Assembly (NCBI GenBank): GCA_900317125.1
Contig: ONFR01000028.1
Coordinates: 1 to 39,405 of the forward strand
From: an uncultured Bacteroidales bacterium
GTDB taxonomy: Bacteria > Bacteroidota > Bacteroidia > Bacteroidales > P3
DNA length: 39,405 bases
Reading direction: 5' to 3'
Position 1 is the stretch's first letter. Each line of letters starts with the position of its first letter. The position numbers and the translations under genes are program-made. Under the pieces are notes generated by a model. The model worked only from the letters and a program-made list of their open reading frames with translations. It did no database searches and was not told the origin of the DNA. Shown one piece after another: positions 1 through 8,457 of this stretch.

Positions 1-57
1 TAAACCTTCGACCTAGAAAAAATTTGGATTATTCTTCCCCGAAACAAAAATTCTTAC

Positions 58-66
58 TATCTTTGC
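58..66 (+). promoter_or_regulatory. Bacteroidota -7 promoter box for thyA
   Basis: TATCTTTGC matches the TAnnTTTG consensus of the primary sigma factor in Bacteroidota. No well-placed -33 TTTG is evident; the nearest TTTG is at 23-26, which is too far upstream. Confidence 0.6.
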
Positions 67-90
67 ACAACAGTGTTGCACTTCGAGGTT

Positions 91-114
91 GAATCTATAT
101 ATAGATTCTTTTTT
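91..114 (+). terminator. Terminator-like hairpin in the thyA leader
   Basis: GAATCTATATATAGATTC (91-108) is a perfect palindrome that folds as a 7-bp stem with a TATA loop. Six T residues follow directly (109-114). It lies only about 20 nt after the predicted start of transcription and about 125 nt before thyA, so it could act as an attenuator or end a very short transcript. Confidence 0.5.
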
Positions 115-237
115 GGGGTATACAAAATATTATTATTTATTTTGCGTTATGACGGGTAGAACTGCGGGTGGCTGTGCGTGCCGACTGGCGCGGGGAGGCC
201 TAGGCAGTGGATTGAAAGTTAGAATATAAGAAACGGA

Positions 238-1032
238 ATGAAACAATATCTTGACCTGTTGCAGCATGTGCTGGACAACGGCGTGGCGAAGGAGGACCGC
301 ACGGGTACGGGCACTATCAGTGTGTTCGGCTACCAGATGCGGTTCCATCTTGACGACGGTTTCCCGCTGTTGACTACGAAGAAACTGCATCTGCGTTCCA
401 TTATATACGAGTTGCTGTGGTTTCTGCGTGGCGACACGAATGTGCAGTATCTGCATGACCACGGGGTGAGTATATGGGACGAGTGGGCCGGACCCGACGG
501 CGAGCTGGGGCCTATCTATGGCCACCAGTGGCGGTCGTGGGGAACGGCGGATGGCCGGCATGTGGACCAGATAAGCAGCCTGATTGAGGAAATCAAGCGC
601 AATCCCGACTCGCGGCGCCTGCTGGTGTCGGCTTGGAATGTGGGCGAGCTGGAGCAGATGCACCTGCCTCCTTGCCACATCCTGTTTCAGTTCTACGTGT
701 CGGAGGGCAGGCTGAGCTGCCAGCTCTACCAGCGTTCGGCTGACATCTTTCTGGGTGTGCCTTTCAATATCGCCTCGTATGCCCTGTTCACCATGATGAT
801 AGCACAGGCCTGCGGGTTGAAGTATGGCGATTTTGTACACACTTTGGGCGACGCCCATATCTACAACAACCATGTGGAGCAGTGCCGCCTGCAGCTGACA
901 CGCGAGCCGAGACCGCTGCCGCGCATGGTGCTGAATCCTGCAAAGCGAGATATTTTCAGTTTCGATTACGACGATTTCAAACTGGAGGGGTACGACCCCC
1001 ATCCGCACATCAAGGGCGAGGTGAGTGTCTAA
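238..1032 (+). CDS. thyA: Thymidylate synthase
   Basis: Makes dTMP from dUMP using 5,10-methylene-tetrahydrofolate; cytosolic. At 264 residues it has the same length as the E. coli enzyme and aligns with it from the first residue ([15 protein letters not shown]). The catalytic cysteine is C146 in [11 protein letters not shown], and the substrate loop [16 protein letters not shown] (21-36), the nucleotide-binding [13 protein letters not shown] (161-173) and the end [10 protein letters not shown] are intact. A dihydrofolate reductase gene, a common partner, does not follow; a GDP-mannose synthesis gene starts 22 bp downstream and is probably cotranscribed. The promoter and hairpin at 58-114 suggest control by premature termination, which is inference. 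Confidence 0.97.
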   Translation: MKQYLDLLQHVLDNGVAKEDRTGTGTISVFGYQMRFHLDDGFPLLTTKKLHLRSIIYELLWFLRGDTNVQYLHDHGVSIWDEWAGPDGELGPIYGHQWRSWGTADGRHVDQISSLIEEIKRNPDSRRLLVSAWNVGELEQMHLPPCHILFQFYVSEGRLSCQLYQRSADIFLGVPFNIASYALFTMMIAQACGLKYGDFVHTLGDAHIYNNHVEQCRLQLTREPRPLPRMVLNPAKRDIFSFDYDDFKLEGYDPHPHIKGEVSV

Positions 1033-1054
1033 CCATTTTATCCACAAAAGAAAA

Positions 1055-2143
1055 ATGAACAACAACACATATTGTATCATAATGGCGGGTGGCTTTGGCA
1101 GCAGGTTCTGGCCTATCTGCAAAGACGACAGCCCCAAGCAGTTTATTGATATTCTCGGCACCGGACAATCGATGCTGCAGACCACCTTTGAACGCTTTGC
1201 CTGCATCTGCCCCCGCGAGAACATCATTATCGTCACAAACCGGGGATATGTGGACCGTGTGCGCGAGCAGATAGACGGTCTGCTGCCCTATCAAGTGCTG
1301 GGCGAACCCACACGCCGGAACACAGCTCCGTGTGTGGCCTACGCCGCATCGGTGATTTATGAAATGAACCCCAATGCCAACGTGATAGTGACTCCTTCCG
1401 ACCACGCCATCTTCGGCATGGAGAATTTCATACACGACATGGAGCAGGCGTTGCAGGCGACCGAACGCCACGACTGTATCCTTACCATAGGAGTGCGACC
1501 CACAAACCCCAACGTGAAATACGGATACATCCAGTTCAGCGAGGAGCCGGTCGACGCCCGTGCAACCAACCTACACAAGGTGATTACCTTTACCGAGAAA
1601 CCCCCGGTAGTAATGGCACGCCAGTTCATTGCCACAGGCGAGTTTTTCTGGAATGCCGGTATTTTTGTGTGGCGGTTGTCCACGCTTCGCAAAGCCTATG
1701 AGGCTTTCCTGCCCAACATCGCCAAGAGCTACTTTGCCCTCACTTCCTCTACCCCGCAGGCCGACGTGGACAATGTGTATGCACTCAGCGAGTCAATCTC
1801 GGTCGACTTCGGTATCATGGAGCATGCCGAGAATGTGTATGTAATGGAGGCTTCGTTTGGATGGTCCGACGTAGAGTCTTGGGACTCGCTTTACGGCATT
1901 GCCCGTCACGACGAGCACAACAACGGAGTAGTGATGGGCAAGTCGCTGCTCTACGACGTGAAGAACTCCATCGTACATGTACCATCTAACAGAACGGTCG
2001 TGCTGCAGGGGCTCGACGGCTATATCGTTGCCGCCAACGAGGACACCATTCTCGTATGCCGTCGCGACAACGAGGACTGTATCGTCAAATATATCTCCGA
2101 CGTTGAACTAATGAACAGCCGAGGAGAGAAGCCCCGCCAATGA
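1055..2143 (+). CDS. manC: Mannose-1-phosphate guanylyltransferase
   Basis: Transfers GMP from GTP to mannose-1-phosphate, giving GDP-mannose for surface polysaccharide and fucose pathways. The N-terminal nucleotide-binding loop MAGGFGSRFWP (residues 10-20), the following SPKQFIDILG, the sugar-binding region GEPTRRNTAPCVAYA and the FTEKP motif are typical. The 362-residue length matches the single-domain enzyme without a C-terminal isomerase domain. I chose the ATG at 1055; an upstream GTG in frame at 1025 would overlap thyA and adds ten residues before the conserved start. It follows thyA by 22 bp. The broader family also includes other hexose-1-phosphate nucleotidyltransferases, but the pattern fits the mannose type best. 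Confidence 0.92.
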   Translation: MNNNTYCIIMAGGFGSRFWPICKDDSPKQFIDILGTGQSMLQTTFERFACICPRENIIIVTNRGYVDRVREQIDGLLPYQVLGEPTRRNTAPCVAYAASVIYEMNPNANVIVTPSDHAIFGMENFIHDMEQALQATERHDCILTIGVRPTNPNVKYGYIQFSEEPVDARATNLHKVITFTEKPPVVMARQFIATGEFFWNAGIFVWRLSTLRKAYEAFLPNIAKSYFALTSSTPQADVDNVYALSESISVDFGIMEHAENVYVMEASFGWSDVESWDSLYGIARHDEHNNGVVMGKSLLYDVKNSIVHVPSNRTVVLQGLDGYIVAANEDTILVCRRDNEDCIVKYISDVELMNSRGEKPRQ

Positions 2144-2198
2144 CATCGGGGTGAGCTATTATCCATATAGAACAAAGAACTAAGCAATATATTTAGAC

Positions 2199-3605
2199 AT
2201 GAAACGAACTGAAATCAAACAATTGTTCGCCGACACTGCGGAGCAGCTGATTGGCTCCGATGTCGTTGTAAAGGGCTGGGTGCGCACCAAGCGCGGTAAC
2301 AAGAATGTGGCTTTTATTGCCTTGAACGACGGTTCGACCATAAACAACATACAGGTGGTGGTGGATTTGGCCAATTTCGACGAAGGTCTGTTGCGCCGTA
2401 TCACTACGGGTGCCTGTATCGGCGTGGAAGGACAGCTAGTGAAGTCGCAAGGCGCCGGACAGAGTGTGGAAATCCAAGCCAGGAATATCGAACTCTATGG
2501 CGAGGCCGACCCCGACAGCTACCCCTTGCAGAAGAAGGGACATTCGATGGAGTTCCTCCGCGAGATTGGACACCTGCGTCCCCGTACCAACACCTTCGGC
2601 GCTGTATGCCGTATCCGCCATCACATGGCTTACGCCATCCACACTTTCTTCCACGAGCGCGGTTTCTTCTACTTCCACACCCCGCTGATTACCGCCTCGG
2701 ACTGCGAGGGTGCCGGCGAGATGTTCCAGGTCACCACCCTCGATATGAAGAACCCTCCCCGTTTGGAGGATGGCAGCATCGACTACAGCCAGGACTTCTT
2801 CGGTAAGCAGACGTCCCTCACCGTCAGCGGTCAGCTGGAGGGCGAGCTGGGTGCCACGGCACTGGGCAAGATTTACACTTTCGGTCCCACCTTCCGCGCC
2901 GAGAACAGCAACACTCCGCGTCACTTGGCCGAGTTCTGGATGATTGAGCCGGAGATGGCCTTCTACGACATCGACGACCTCACCGCCCTCGAGGAGGAGT
3001 TTATCAAATACTGCGTCACCTGGGCACTGGAGCACTGCAAGGACGACCTCCAGTTCCTCAACAACATGATCGACAAGGGGCTGTTGGAGCGTTTGAACAG
3101 CGTGGTGAACACCGACTTTGTCCGCCTGCCGTATACCGAGGGTATCCGCATCCTCGAGGAGGCTGTGAAGAACGGCCATAAGTTCGAGTTCCCCGTCTAT
3201 TGGGGTGTCGACCTTGCCTCCGAGCATGAGCGTTACCTGGTCGAGGAGCACTTCAAGAAGCCTGTCATCATGATTGACTATCCCAAGGAGATCAAGGCTT
3301 TCTACATGAAACAGAACGACGACGGAAAGACCGTGCAGGGTACCGATGTGCTATTCCCGCAGATTGGCGAGATTATCGGTGGCTCGGTGCGTGAGGAGAG
3401 CTATGACAAGCTGATGAACCGCATCAACGAGCTCAATATCCCCATGAAGGACATGTGGTGGTATCTCGACACCCGCCGCTACGGCACCTGCCCGCACGCC
3501 GGCTTCGGCCTCGGCTTCGAGCGCCTGATGCTCTTCGTCACCGGCATGGCCAACATCCGCGACGTCATCCCCTTCCCCCGCACGCCCAAGACCGCGGAAT
3601 TCTAA
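2199..3605 (+). CDS. asnS: Asparaginyl-tRNA synthetase
   Basis: Charges tRNA-Asn with asparagine; cytosolic class II synthetase of the AspRS/AsnRS group. An OB-fold anticodon-binding domain covers roughly residues 15-110 ([20 protein letters not shown]). Class II motif 2 is [20 protein letters not shown] near 232-251, and motif 3 is [16 protein letters not shown] near 434-449 followed by [10 protein letters not shown]. The 468-residue length is normal. The motif 2 flank [16 protein letters not shown] favours AsnRS over AspRS. It lies 55 bp after manC with no clear promoter between, so it may share that transcript. A GC-rich hairpin with a T-run follows at 3663-3689. Confidence 0.97.
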   Translation: MKRTEIKQLFADTAEQLIGSDVVVKGWVRTKRGNKNVAFIALNDGSTINNIQVVVDLANFDEGLLRRITTGACIGVEGQLVKSQGAGQSVEIQARNIELYGEADPDSYPLQKKGHSMEFLREIGHLRPRTNTFGAVCRIRHHMAYAIHTFFHERGFFYFHTPLITASDCEGAGEMFQVTTLDMKNPPRLEDGSIDYSQDFFGKQTSLTVSGQLEGELGATALGKIYTFGPTFRAENSNTPRHLAEFWMIEPEMAFYDIDDLTALEEEFIKYCVTWALEHCKDDLQFLNNMIDKGLLERLNSVVNTDFVRLPYTEGIRILEEAVKNGHKFEFPVYWGVDLASEHERYLVEEHFKKPVIMIDYPKEIKAFYMKQNDDGKTVQGTDVLFPQIGEIIGGSVREESYDKLMNRINELNIPMKDMWWYLDTRRYGTCPHAGFGLGFERLMLFVTGMANIRDVIPFPRTPKTAEF

Positions 3606-3632
3606 GCGGAGAACCTCCGCAGGTGTTCAAAT

Positions 3633-3689
3633 TGCGCACTCCACTGCGCAGAAAATACAAAAAACTGCGCATTCGAGTGCGCAGTTTTT
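3633..3689 (+). terminator. Terminator after asnS built from TGCGCA repeats
   Basis: AACTGCGCA (3663-3671) pairs perfectly with TGCGCAGTT (3678-3686) around a TTCGAG loop and is followed by T residues. The self-palindromic hexamer TGCGCA occurs four times (3633, 3645, 3666, 3678), so alternative foldings with the upstream pair are possible. Confidence 0.75.
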
Positions 3690-3748
3690 GTTTGAAATTG
3701 GGAAGATGTTCTATTCCGAGTACCTTCCTATCATAGATTAGCTGTAGC

Positions 3749-3850
3749 GTACCTTCGGCACGCATAGTATTTTGATGACTATTCCCCACACTGCGCTTCC
3801 TCCGGTCGCTTAGTGTGGGGTTAATAGGATTTCGTGCCTTTGGCACGATT
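3749..3850 (+). repeat. REP-like composite palindrome, copy A
   Basis: Three hairpins in order: GTACCTTCGGCAC (about 3750-3762); a large hairpin with CCCCACACT at 3784-3792 pairing with AGTGTGGGG at 3812-3820, with GCG/CGC inside; then, after TTAATAGGAT, CGTGCC-TTT-GGCACG (3833-3847). Copy B carries the same order on the opposite strand. Such short palindromic units beside a Y1 transposase resemble REP/RAYT arrangements; that link is inference. Confidence 0.7.
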
Positions 3851-3902
3851 GCTGACAGCACGGGTGTTTGGGTATGGTTTCTCTAGGTTTGTCGTCTGTG
3901 AA

Positions 3903-4004
3903 GACATGTGCTGAAAGCACATTATCTTATTAACCCCACACTAAGTCGATAGACGCAGTGTGGGGTATGAATACTGATAACTTGTGTGCCGAAGGTACAC
4001 CACA
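3903..4004 (-). repeat. REP-like composite palindrome, copy B
   Basis: This is the reverse-oriented partner of copy A. The large hairpin is ACCCCACACT (3933-3942) with AGTGTGGGGT (3957-3966). The flank, read on the minus strand, is TTAATAAGAT followed by ATGTGCT-TTC-AGCACAT (3905-3921). On its other side lies GTGCCGAAGGTAC (about 3986-3998). Compared with copy A the small hairpin has changed on both arms, which keeps the stem paired. Confidence 0.7.
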
Positions 4005-4045
4005 ACCACTGAACAATAAATAATGCCGGACAGCGTTAAATATGC

Positions 4046-4498
4046 ATGAGTTATACAACTACATACTATCACATTGTTTTTCGCACCTATCGTAGTGAAC
4101 CTACTATCTCTACTGACCATGAGCGGGAGTTGTATGCCTATATCTATGGCATCGCAAAGAACCTCTCGTGTCAGACTTACCGCATAGGAGGTATGCCTGA
4201 CCACGTGCATATCTTTGTGTCTTTACCACCAACTATGTCCGTTTCAGAATTTGTGCAGAGAGTGAAGACGAGTACTAGCAAATGGATGAATGGTAACCCA
4301 TTGTTCCCTCATTTTAGAGGTTGGAGCCGTGAGTATGCCGGTTTCAGCTACGGTCTGCATGATAAGGATATGATAGTAGGCTATATAATGCGCCAAAAGG
4401 AACATCACCATAAAGTGACGTTTGCCCAGGAATACCGCTCTTTTCTTGAGGAGAATGGAGTGGTAGTAGATGAAAGATACTTTTTAAAAGACGAGTAG
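4046..4498 (+). CDS. tnpA: IS200/IS605-type Y1 transposase (TnpA)
   Basis: Single-strand DNA transposase of the HUH/Y1 class. The metal-binding HUH motif is DHVHIF (H53, H55), and the nucleophilic tyrosine is Y113 in GYIMRQKEHHHK, with Q117 on the same helix. The 150-residue length is full for the family and the frame is intact, so it may be active. No TnpB accompanies it. It could be a solitary IS200-like element or a Bacteroidota REP-associated transposase; the inverted palindromes 40-300 bp upstream favour the second reading. A further perfect hairpin, GCATTATG/CATAATGC, lies 37 bp after the stop. Element ends cannot be fixed by eye. Confidence 0.93.
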   Translation: MSYTTTYYHIVFRTYRSEPTISTDHERELYAYIYGIAKNLSCQTYRIGGMPDHVHIFVSLPPTMSVSEFVQRVKTSTSKWMNGNPLFPHFRGWSREYAGFSYGLHDKDMIVGYIMRQKEHHHKVTFAQEYRSFLEENGVVVDERYFLKDE

Positions 4499-4534
4499 TA
4501 GCGTGTCTTCTTTGAATGATAAGTATTCTTTTCT

Positions 4535-4557
4535 GCATTATGTAATTTGCATAATGC
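4535..4557 (+). repeat. Hairpin downstream of the transposase
   Basis: GCATTATG (4535-4542) and CATAATGC (4550-4557) are perfect inverted repeats around a 7-nt loop. It could be a right-end recognition hairpin of the element or a transcription end; there is no T-run. Confidence 0.4.
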
Positions 4558-4690
4558 TGTTTGCATAATATTTTAACTTTCAAAGCAGTTATGCTCCATC
4601 CTCCTGAATAAAACTTTGCAGAATAGACAAGTAAGGACAATGTCGCAATGCTTTTCTTGCTTACTGCTTTCTTGACTGTTGAAAGCGACT

Positions 4691-4699
4691 GCAAAGATA
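4691..4699 (-). promoter_or_regulatory. Orphan -7 box, minus strand
   Basis: On the minus strand this reads TATCTTTGC, a full consensus. It points toward the transposase 3' end, where no convincing minus-strand gene exists. It may be left over from a displaced gene, drive a small or antisense RNA, or be chance. Confidence 0.35.
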
Positions 4700-4795
4700 C
4701 GCATTTTTTTTGATATAGGATGTTTTTGGGGGATTGGCGTTTTTTTTCTTGGGGCGACGGTGATAGTTTTTACCTGCTATGTCGTTTTTTTTGTT

Positions 4796-4804
4796 TATCT
4801 TTGC
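4796..4804 (+). promoter_or_regulatory. -7 box for the YigZ-family gene
   Basis: TATCTTTGC, full Bacteroidota consensus, about 67 bp before the chosen ATG. A T-rich tract about 25 bp upstream could serve as the -33 region. Confidence 0.6.
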
Positions 4805-4870
4805 ACTGCATTCTGTGGCTATAGGCGAAGGCCTTAGAGCCTAATAATAAAGCAGTTTTTGATTGGCACT

Positions 4871-5467
4871 ATGTTCGACGACACCTATCATACCATTGCG
4901 GCTCCCGCCGAGGGGCTTTACAAGGAGAAGGGCAGCAAGTTCCTCGCCTTTGCCTATCCGGTGCATAACACCGACGAGGTGAAACAGCATCTCGAGGCGC
5001 TGCGCAAGGAGTACTTCGATGCCCGCCACCATTGCTATGCCTATATCCTCGGTCCCAACAAGGATGCCTACCGCGTCAACGACGACGGGGAACCCTCTGG
5101 CACCGGTGGCCGTCCTATCCATGGGCAGCTGCTCTCCGCCGACCTCACCGATACGCTCATCGTGGTGGTGCGCTATTTTGGCGGCATCCTCCTTGGTGCT
5201 TCGGGATTGGCCAACGCCTACAAGGCCGCTGCCCGCGACGCTATCGGCAATGCCACCATCGTGGAGAAGACCATCGACGTCTCATATCACCTCCATTTCG
5301 AGTACGCCTTGATGAACGATGTTATGCGTCTGCTTAAGGAACTGGGCGTGCAGCCCCGCAACCAGGAGTTCAATCTCGACTGCCGCTTAGACATCTCCGT
5401 GCGCCAGTCGCAGAGTACCCGCGTCTACGACACCCTCTCCAAGCTCTATGGCCTAAAGATAAACTAA
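4871..5467 (+). CDS. yigZ: YigZ/IMPACT-family protein
   Basis: Member of the YigZ/IMPACT (UPF0029) family; bacterial members are conserved but their exact role is not settled. The N-terminal ribosomal-S5-like fold carries the family signature: KGSKFLAFA, HHCYAYILG, NDDGEPSGTGGRPI and YFGGILLGASGL. The C-terminal domain (about 130-198) is the small DUF1949-like half. I chose the ATG at 4871 (198 residues); a TTG four codons upstream is possible. It has its own promoter box at 4796-4804 and precedes the helicase gene by 67 bp on the same strand. Confidence 0.9.
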   Translation: MFDDTYHTIAAPAEGLYKEKGSKFLAFAYPVHNTDEVKQHLEALRKEYFDARHHCYAYILGPNKDAYRVNDDGEPSGTGGRPIHGQLLSADLTDTLIVVVRYFGGILLGASGLANAYKAAARDAIGNATIVEKTIDVSYHLHFEYALMNDVMRLLKELGVQPRNQEFNLDCRLDISVRQSQSTRVYDTLSKLYGLKIN

Positions 5468-5534
5468 AGCGGTAATGACAATAAACAGGTAGCGTTAATT
5501 TTCATTTTTCAACTCTCTATTATCAATTCACAGG

Positions 5535-7898
5535 ATGAACGACGATATACTTTCCCAGCTGAATGAATCGCAGCGCGAAGCGGCGGCCTGCACCGAAGGT
5601 CCGGTGATGATTATCGCCGGCGCCGGCAGTGGCAAGACCCGCACACTCACCTACCGCATAGCCCACCTTATCAATCTGGGCACCGACCCCTTCAACATTC
5701 TGGCCCTCACCTTCACCAACAAGGCTGCTGCCGAGATGAAGGAGCGTATCATGAAATTGGTGGGCTCCGAGGCCCGCAACATCTGGATGGGCACCTTCCA
5801 CTCTGTCTTTGCCCGCATCCTGCGCTCCGAAGCGGAAAAGTTGGGGTACATCCGCACGTTTACCATCTACGACAATGATGACAGCAAGTCAGCCATTAAG
5901 CAGATTGTCAAGAATCTGAATCTCGACCCCAAGACCTACAGCCCCGGCTATGTCATGGGTCGCATCTCCATGGCCAAGAGCAACCTCCTCTCACCCGAAG
6001 ACTACGCCAACAACCCCGAAATCCAGCAGGCTGACAAGGATGCCCACAAGCCAATGATTGCCGAGATCTACAAACTTTATAACCACCGCCTTCGCAATGC
6101 CATGGCCATGGACTTCGACGACCTGCTCTTCAACATGAACATCCTCCTCCGCGACTTCCCCGATGTGCTGCTTAAGTACCAGAAGCGTTTCCAGTACATC
6201 ATGGTCGACGAGTACCAGGACACCAACTATTCGCAGTACCTCATTGTGAAGAAACTCGCCGCCCGGCTGCAGAACATCTGCGTGGTGGGCGACGATGCGC
6301 AGAGCATCTATGCCTTCCGTGGTGCGAATATCCAGAATATCTTCAACTTCCGCCGCGACTATCCCAACCTTCACCTCTTCAAGCTTGAACAGAACTACCG
6401 CTCCACCAAGGTGATAGTCAATGCCGCCAACTCGGTCATCGCCAAGAACGTGGAACAGATAGACAAAGAGATTTGGACCGACAACGCCCAGGGCAACCGT
6501 ATCACCTTGCTGCGTGCCGTCGACGAGAAAGACGAGGGCCGCCTGATAGCCAACTCTATCAGCGAAGCCCATATCGGCGAGAACCTCGACTACAAGTCCT
6601 TCGCCGTTCTTTACCGCACCAATGTCCAGTCGCGTGCCTTGGAGGAAGCCTTGCGCCGCGAGAACATACCCTACCGCATCTATCAGGGCCTATCGTTCTA
6701 TGGCCGCAAGGAAATCAAAGACGTGTTGGCCTATCTGCGCCTGGTGGTGAACAACTACGACGAGGAGTCGCTGCTGCGCGTCATCAACTATCCCGCCCGC
6801 GGCATCGGGCAGACCTCGCTCGACCGTGTGCGTGTGGCCGCCGCCGACAACGACATCGCGGTGTGGACTGTGCTGGAAAACCTGCCCTCCTTTGGGCTGG
6901 GCATCACCAGCGGTACCACCCAGAAGATAGGGGAGTTTGTGATGATGATAAAGCGTTTCTCCTCCATGCTCGCCACCATGAACGCATACGATTTGGCCAA
7001 GCAGATAATCTACAACAGTGGCATCATCACCCTGTTGCGCAATGACGACGACCCCGACAACCCCAACCGCATCGAGAATATCGAGGAGCTGCTGAACGGT
7101 GTGAAAGAGTTCTGCGAGAAAGAGGCCCAGTTTGCCGAAAACGGCACCGACGAAGAGCAGCAGCCCGAAAGTGCCGGTGGTATACGCACCCTCGACCAGT
7201 TCCTGCAGCAGGTGCTGCTTCTCACCTCCGAGGACAAGGACGAGGACAAGGATGCCGACAAGGTCAGCCTCATGACCATCCATGCCGCCAAGGGGCTGGA
7301 GTTCCCCTATGTCTATGTTGCCGGCCTGGAGGAGAATCTATTCCCCTCATTCATGTCCATCTCCTCGCGTCAGGAGCTGGAGGAGGAGCGCCGCCTCTTC
7401 TATGTCGCCGTCACCCGTGCCGAACGGCAGCTGACGCTCTCCTATGCTATGACACGCTATCAGTACGGCAATTCGTCGTGTCAGGAGATGAGCCGCTTTG
7501 TCGAGGAAATCGACCCCAAGTACATAGAGATGCCCCAGCGCAAGTCGCAATTCCCCAAGCCCGGCGTGCTGCCCAAAGCCTTCCAGGGCGTGAAAGGGGT
7601 GAAATGGTCGCCTGAAGCCGAGCGGGATTTTCAACGCAAGGCAGCCCCCGAGCCCCAGAAGCCGCGCCGGTTGCAGCCCAAGTCGTCGTTGCCCCAAGGC
7701 CCGACGGCACCCAACTCCGCTGCTGAAATCAACGCCATACAGGTAGGCATGCGGGTGCGCCACGCCAAATTCGGTGAGGGCAAAGTGCTCACCATCGAAG
7801 GCAGCGGCAGCGAGCGCAAAGCTACCATTTTTTTCGACCAGGTAGGACAGAAGACCATGATGCTGGTCTACGCCAAACTGGTTATCATCAATCAATAA
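5535..7898 (+). CDS. uvrD: ATP-dependent DNA helicase UvrD/PcrA
   Basis: Superfamily 1A 3'-5' helicase for repair and removal of proteins from DNA. Motif order is complete: Walker A AGAGSGKT (residues 28-35), Ia LALTFTNKAAAEM, motif II VDEYQD (D225, E226), motif III VVGDDAQSIYAFRGA, motif IV LEQNYRST, motif V VSLMTIHAAKGLEFPYV and motif VI RRLFYVAVTRA. The C-terminus (about 737-787) is the PcrA/UvrD Tudor-like domain (VGMRVRHAKFGEGKVLTIEG), which in PcrA contacts RNA polymerase. The 787-residue length is normal. An acidic stretch near 555-575 (EDKDEDKDADK) is an insertion typical of Bacteroidota sequences. The dtd gene follows after 37 bp. Confidence 0.96.
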   Translation: MNDDILSQLNESQREAAACTEGPVMIIAGAGSGKTRTLTYRIAHLINLGTDPFNILALTFTNKAAAEMKERIMKLVGSEARNIWMGTFHSVFARILRSEAEKLGYIRTFTIYDNDDSKSAIKQIVKNLNLDPKTYSPGYVMGRISMAKSNLLSPEDYANNPEIQQADKDAHKPMIAEIYKLYNHRLRNAMAMDFDDLLFNMNILLRDFPDVLLKYQKRFQYIMVDEYQDTNYSQYLIVKKLAARLQNICVVGDDAQSIYAFRGANIQNIFNFRRDYPNLHLFKLEQNYRSTKVIVNAANSVIAKNVEQIDKEIWTDNAQGNRITLLRAVDEKDEGRLIANSISEAHIGENLDYKSFAVLYRTNVQSRALEEALRRENIPYRIYQGLSFYGRKEIKDVLAYLRLVVNNYDEESLLRVINYPARGIGQTSLDRVRVAAADNDIAVWTVLENLPSFGLGITSGTTQKIGEFVMMIKRFSSMLATMNAYDLAKQIIYNSGIITLLRNDDDPDNPNRIENIEELLNGVKEFCEKEAQFAENGTDEEQQPESAGGIRTLDQFLQQVLLLTSEDKDEDKDADKVSLMTIHAAKGLEFPYVYVAGLEENLFPSFMSISSRQELEEERRLFYVAVTRAERQLTLSYAMTRYQYGNSSCQEMSRFVEEIDPKYIEMPQRKSQFPKPGVLPKAFQGVKGVKWSPEAERDFQRKAAPEPQKPRRLQPKSSLPQGPTAPNSAAEINAIQVGMRVRHAKFGEGKVLTIEGSGSERKATIFFDQVGQKTMMLVYAKLVIINQ

Positions 7899-7935
7899 CA
7901 TCGTCAATACCCAAGAAAGCCGACAGGCACCCATT

Positions 7936-8391
7936 ATGCGAATAGTAATACAACGTTGCACCAGAGCTTCCGTCACTATTGCGGGACAGCTGAAATCAGA
8001 GATAGGACAAGGGATGATGATCCTCCTTGGCATTGAGGATGCCGACACTGACGAGGACATCGACTGGCTTTGCCGCAAGATTGTTGCCCTGCGCATCTTC
8101 GACGATGCCGACGGGGTGATGAACCTGCCCATTACCGATGTGCCCGACAGCGGCATTCTGCTCGTCAGCCAGTTCACGCTGATGGCCAGCACCAAGAAAG
8201 GCAACCGTCCCAGCTATATCCATGCATCCAAGCCTGAAGTGGCCATTCCCATGTACGAGAAGTTTATCCGTCGGCTCTCCGACCTTTTCGGCAAGGAGGT
8301 TCAAACGGGCGAGTTCGGCGCCAACATGCAGGTGGAGCTGGTCAACGACGGTCCCGTCACCATCATTATTGATAGCCAAAACAGAAAGTAG
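7936..8391 (+). CDS. dtd: D-aminoacyl-tRNA deacylase
   Basis: Hydrolyses D-amino acids wrongly attached to tRNA, a translation quality-control step; works as a homodimer. Both family signatures are intact: SQFTLMAST at 78-86 and the Gly-cisPro motif GPVT at 139-142 (NDGPVTIIID). The 151-residue length matches the family. It lies 37 bp after the helicase gene and is probably in the same transcript. Convergent prmC ends just beyond it, with a small shared hairpin at 8438-8457. Confidence 0.96.
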   Translation: MRIVIQRCTRASVTIAGQLKSEIGQGMMILLGIEDADTDEDIDWLCRKIVALRIFDDADGVMNLPITDVPDSGILLVSQFTLMASTKKGNRPSYIHASKPEVAIPMYEKFIRRLSDLFGKEVQTGEFGANMQVELVNDGPVTIIIDSQNRK

Positions 8392-8437
8392 CCCCTGTAA
8401 CTGTAAAACGAAGGCTCACATGACCTGTTTCGTGTGA

Positions 8438-8457
8438 AATAGCCCGGAAGGGCTATT
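8438..8457. terminator. Possible shared hairpin between dtd and prmC
   Basis: AATAGCCC (8438-8445) and GGGCTATT (8450-8457) pair perfectly around GGAA between two convergent genes, overlapping the prmC stop codon. No long T-run follows on either strand, so termination strength is uncertain. Confidence 0.45.

Larger units (their letters stand above)
1..237 (+). promoter_or_regulatory. thyA upstream region and leader
   Basis: No coding sequence is visible here. A Bacteroidota -7 box TATCTTTGC lies at 58-66, so transcription would start near 70 and leave a leader of about 170 nt before thyA. The leader holds a terminator-like hairpin at 91-114, listed separately. A weaker near-consensus -7 box (TATTTTGC, one T short) at 138-145 could be a second start downstream of that hairpin. 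Confidence 0.6.
3606..4045. other. Intergenic region with inverted palindrome pair
   Basis: This 440-bp stretch has no credible gene. After the asnS terminator it contains two related composite palindromes in opposite orientation (3749-3850 and 3903-4004), separated by about 50 bp, directly upstream of the transposase gene. Confidence 0.7.
4499..4870. other. Intergenic region between transposase and yigZ-family gene
   Basis: No gene is supported here. It contains the hairpin at 4535-4557, a minus-strand -7-like box at 4691-4699 with no gene to serve, and the plus-strand promoter box at 4796-4804. Confidence 0.6.

Noticed and set aside
1025..1054. Upstream GTG start for the mannose-1-phosphate guanylyltransferase
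   Set aside because: It would overlap thyA and adds ten residues with no family similarity before the conserved start at 1055.
4344..4694. 116-codon minus-strand frame over the transposase end
   Set aside because: It begins on top of the -7-like box at 4691-4699 and shows no recognisable protein pattern.
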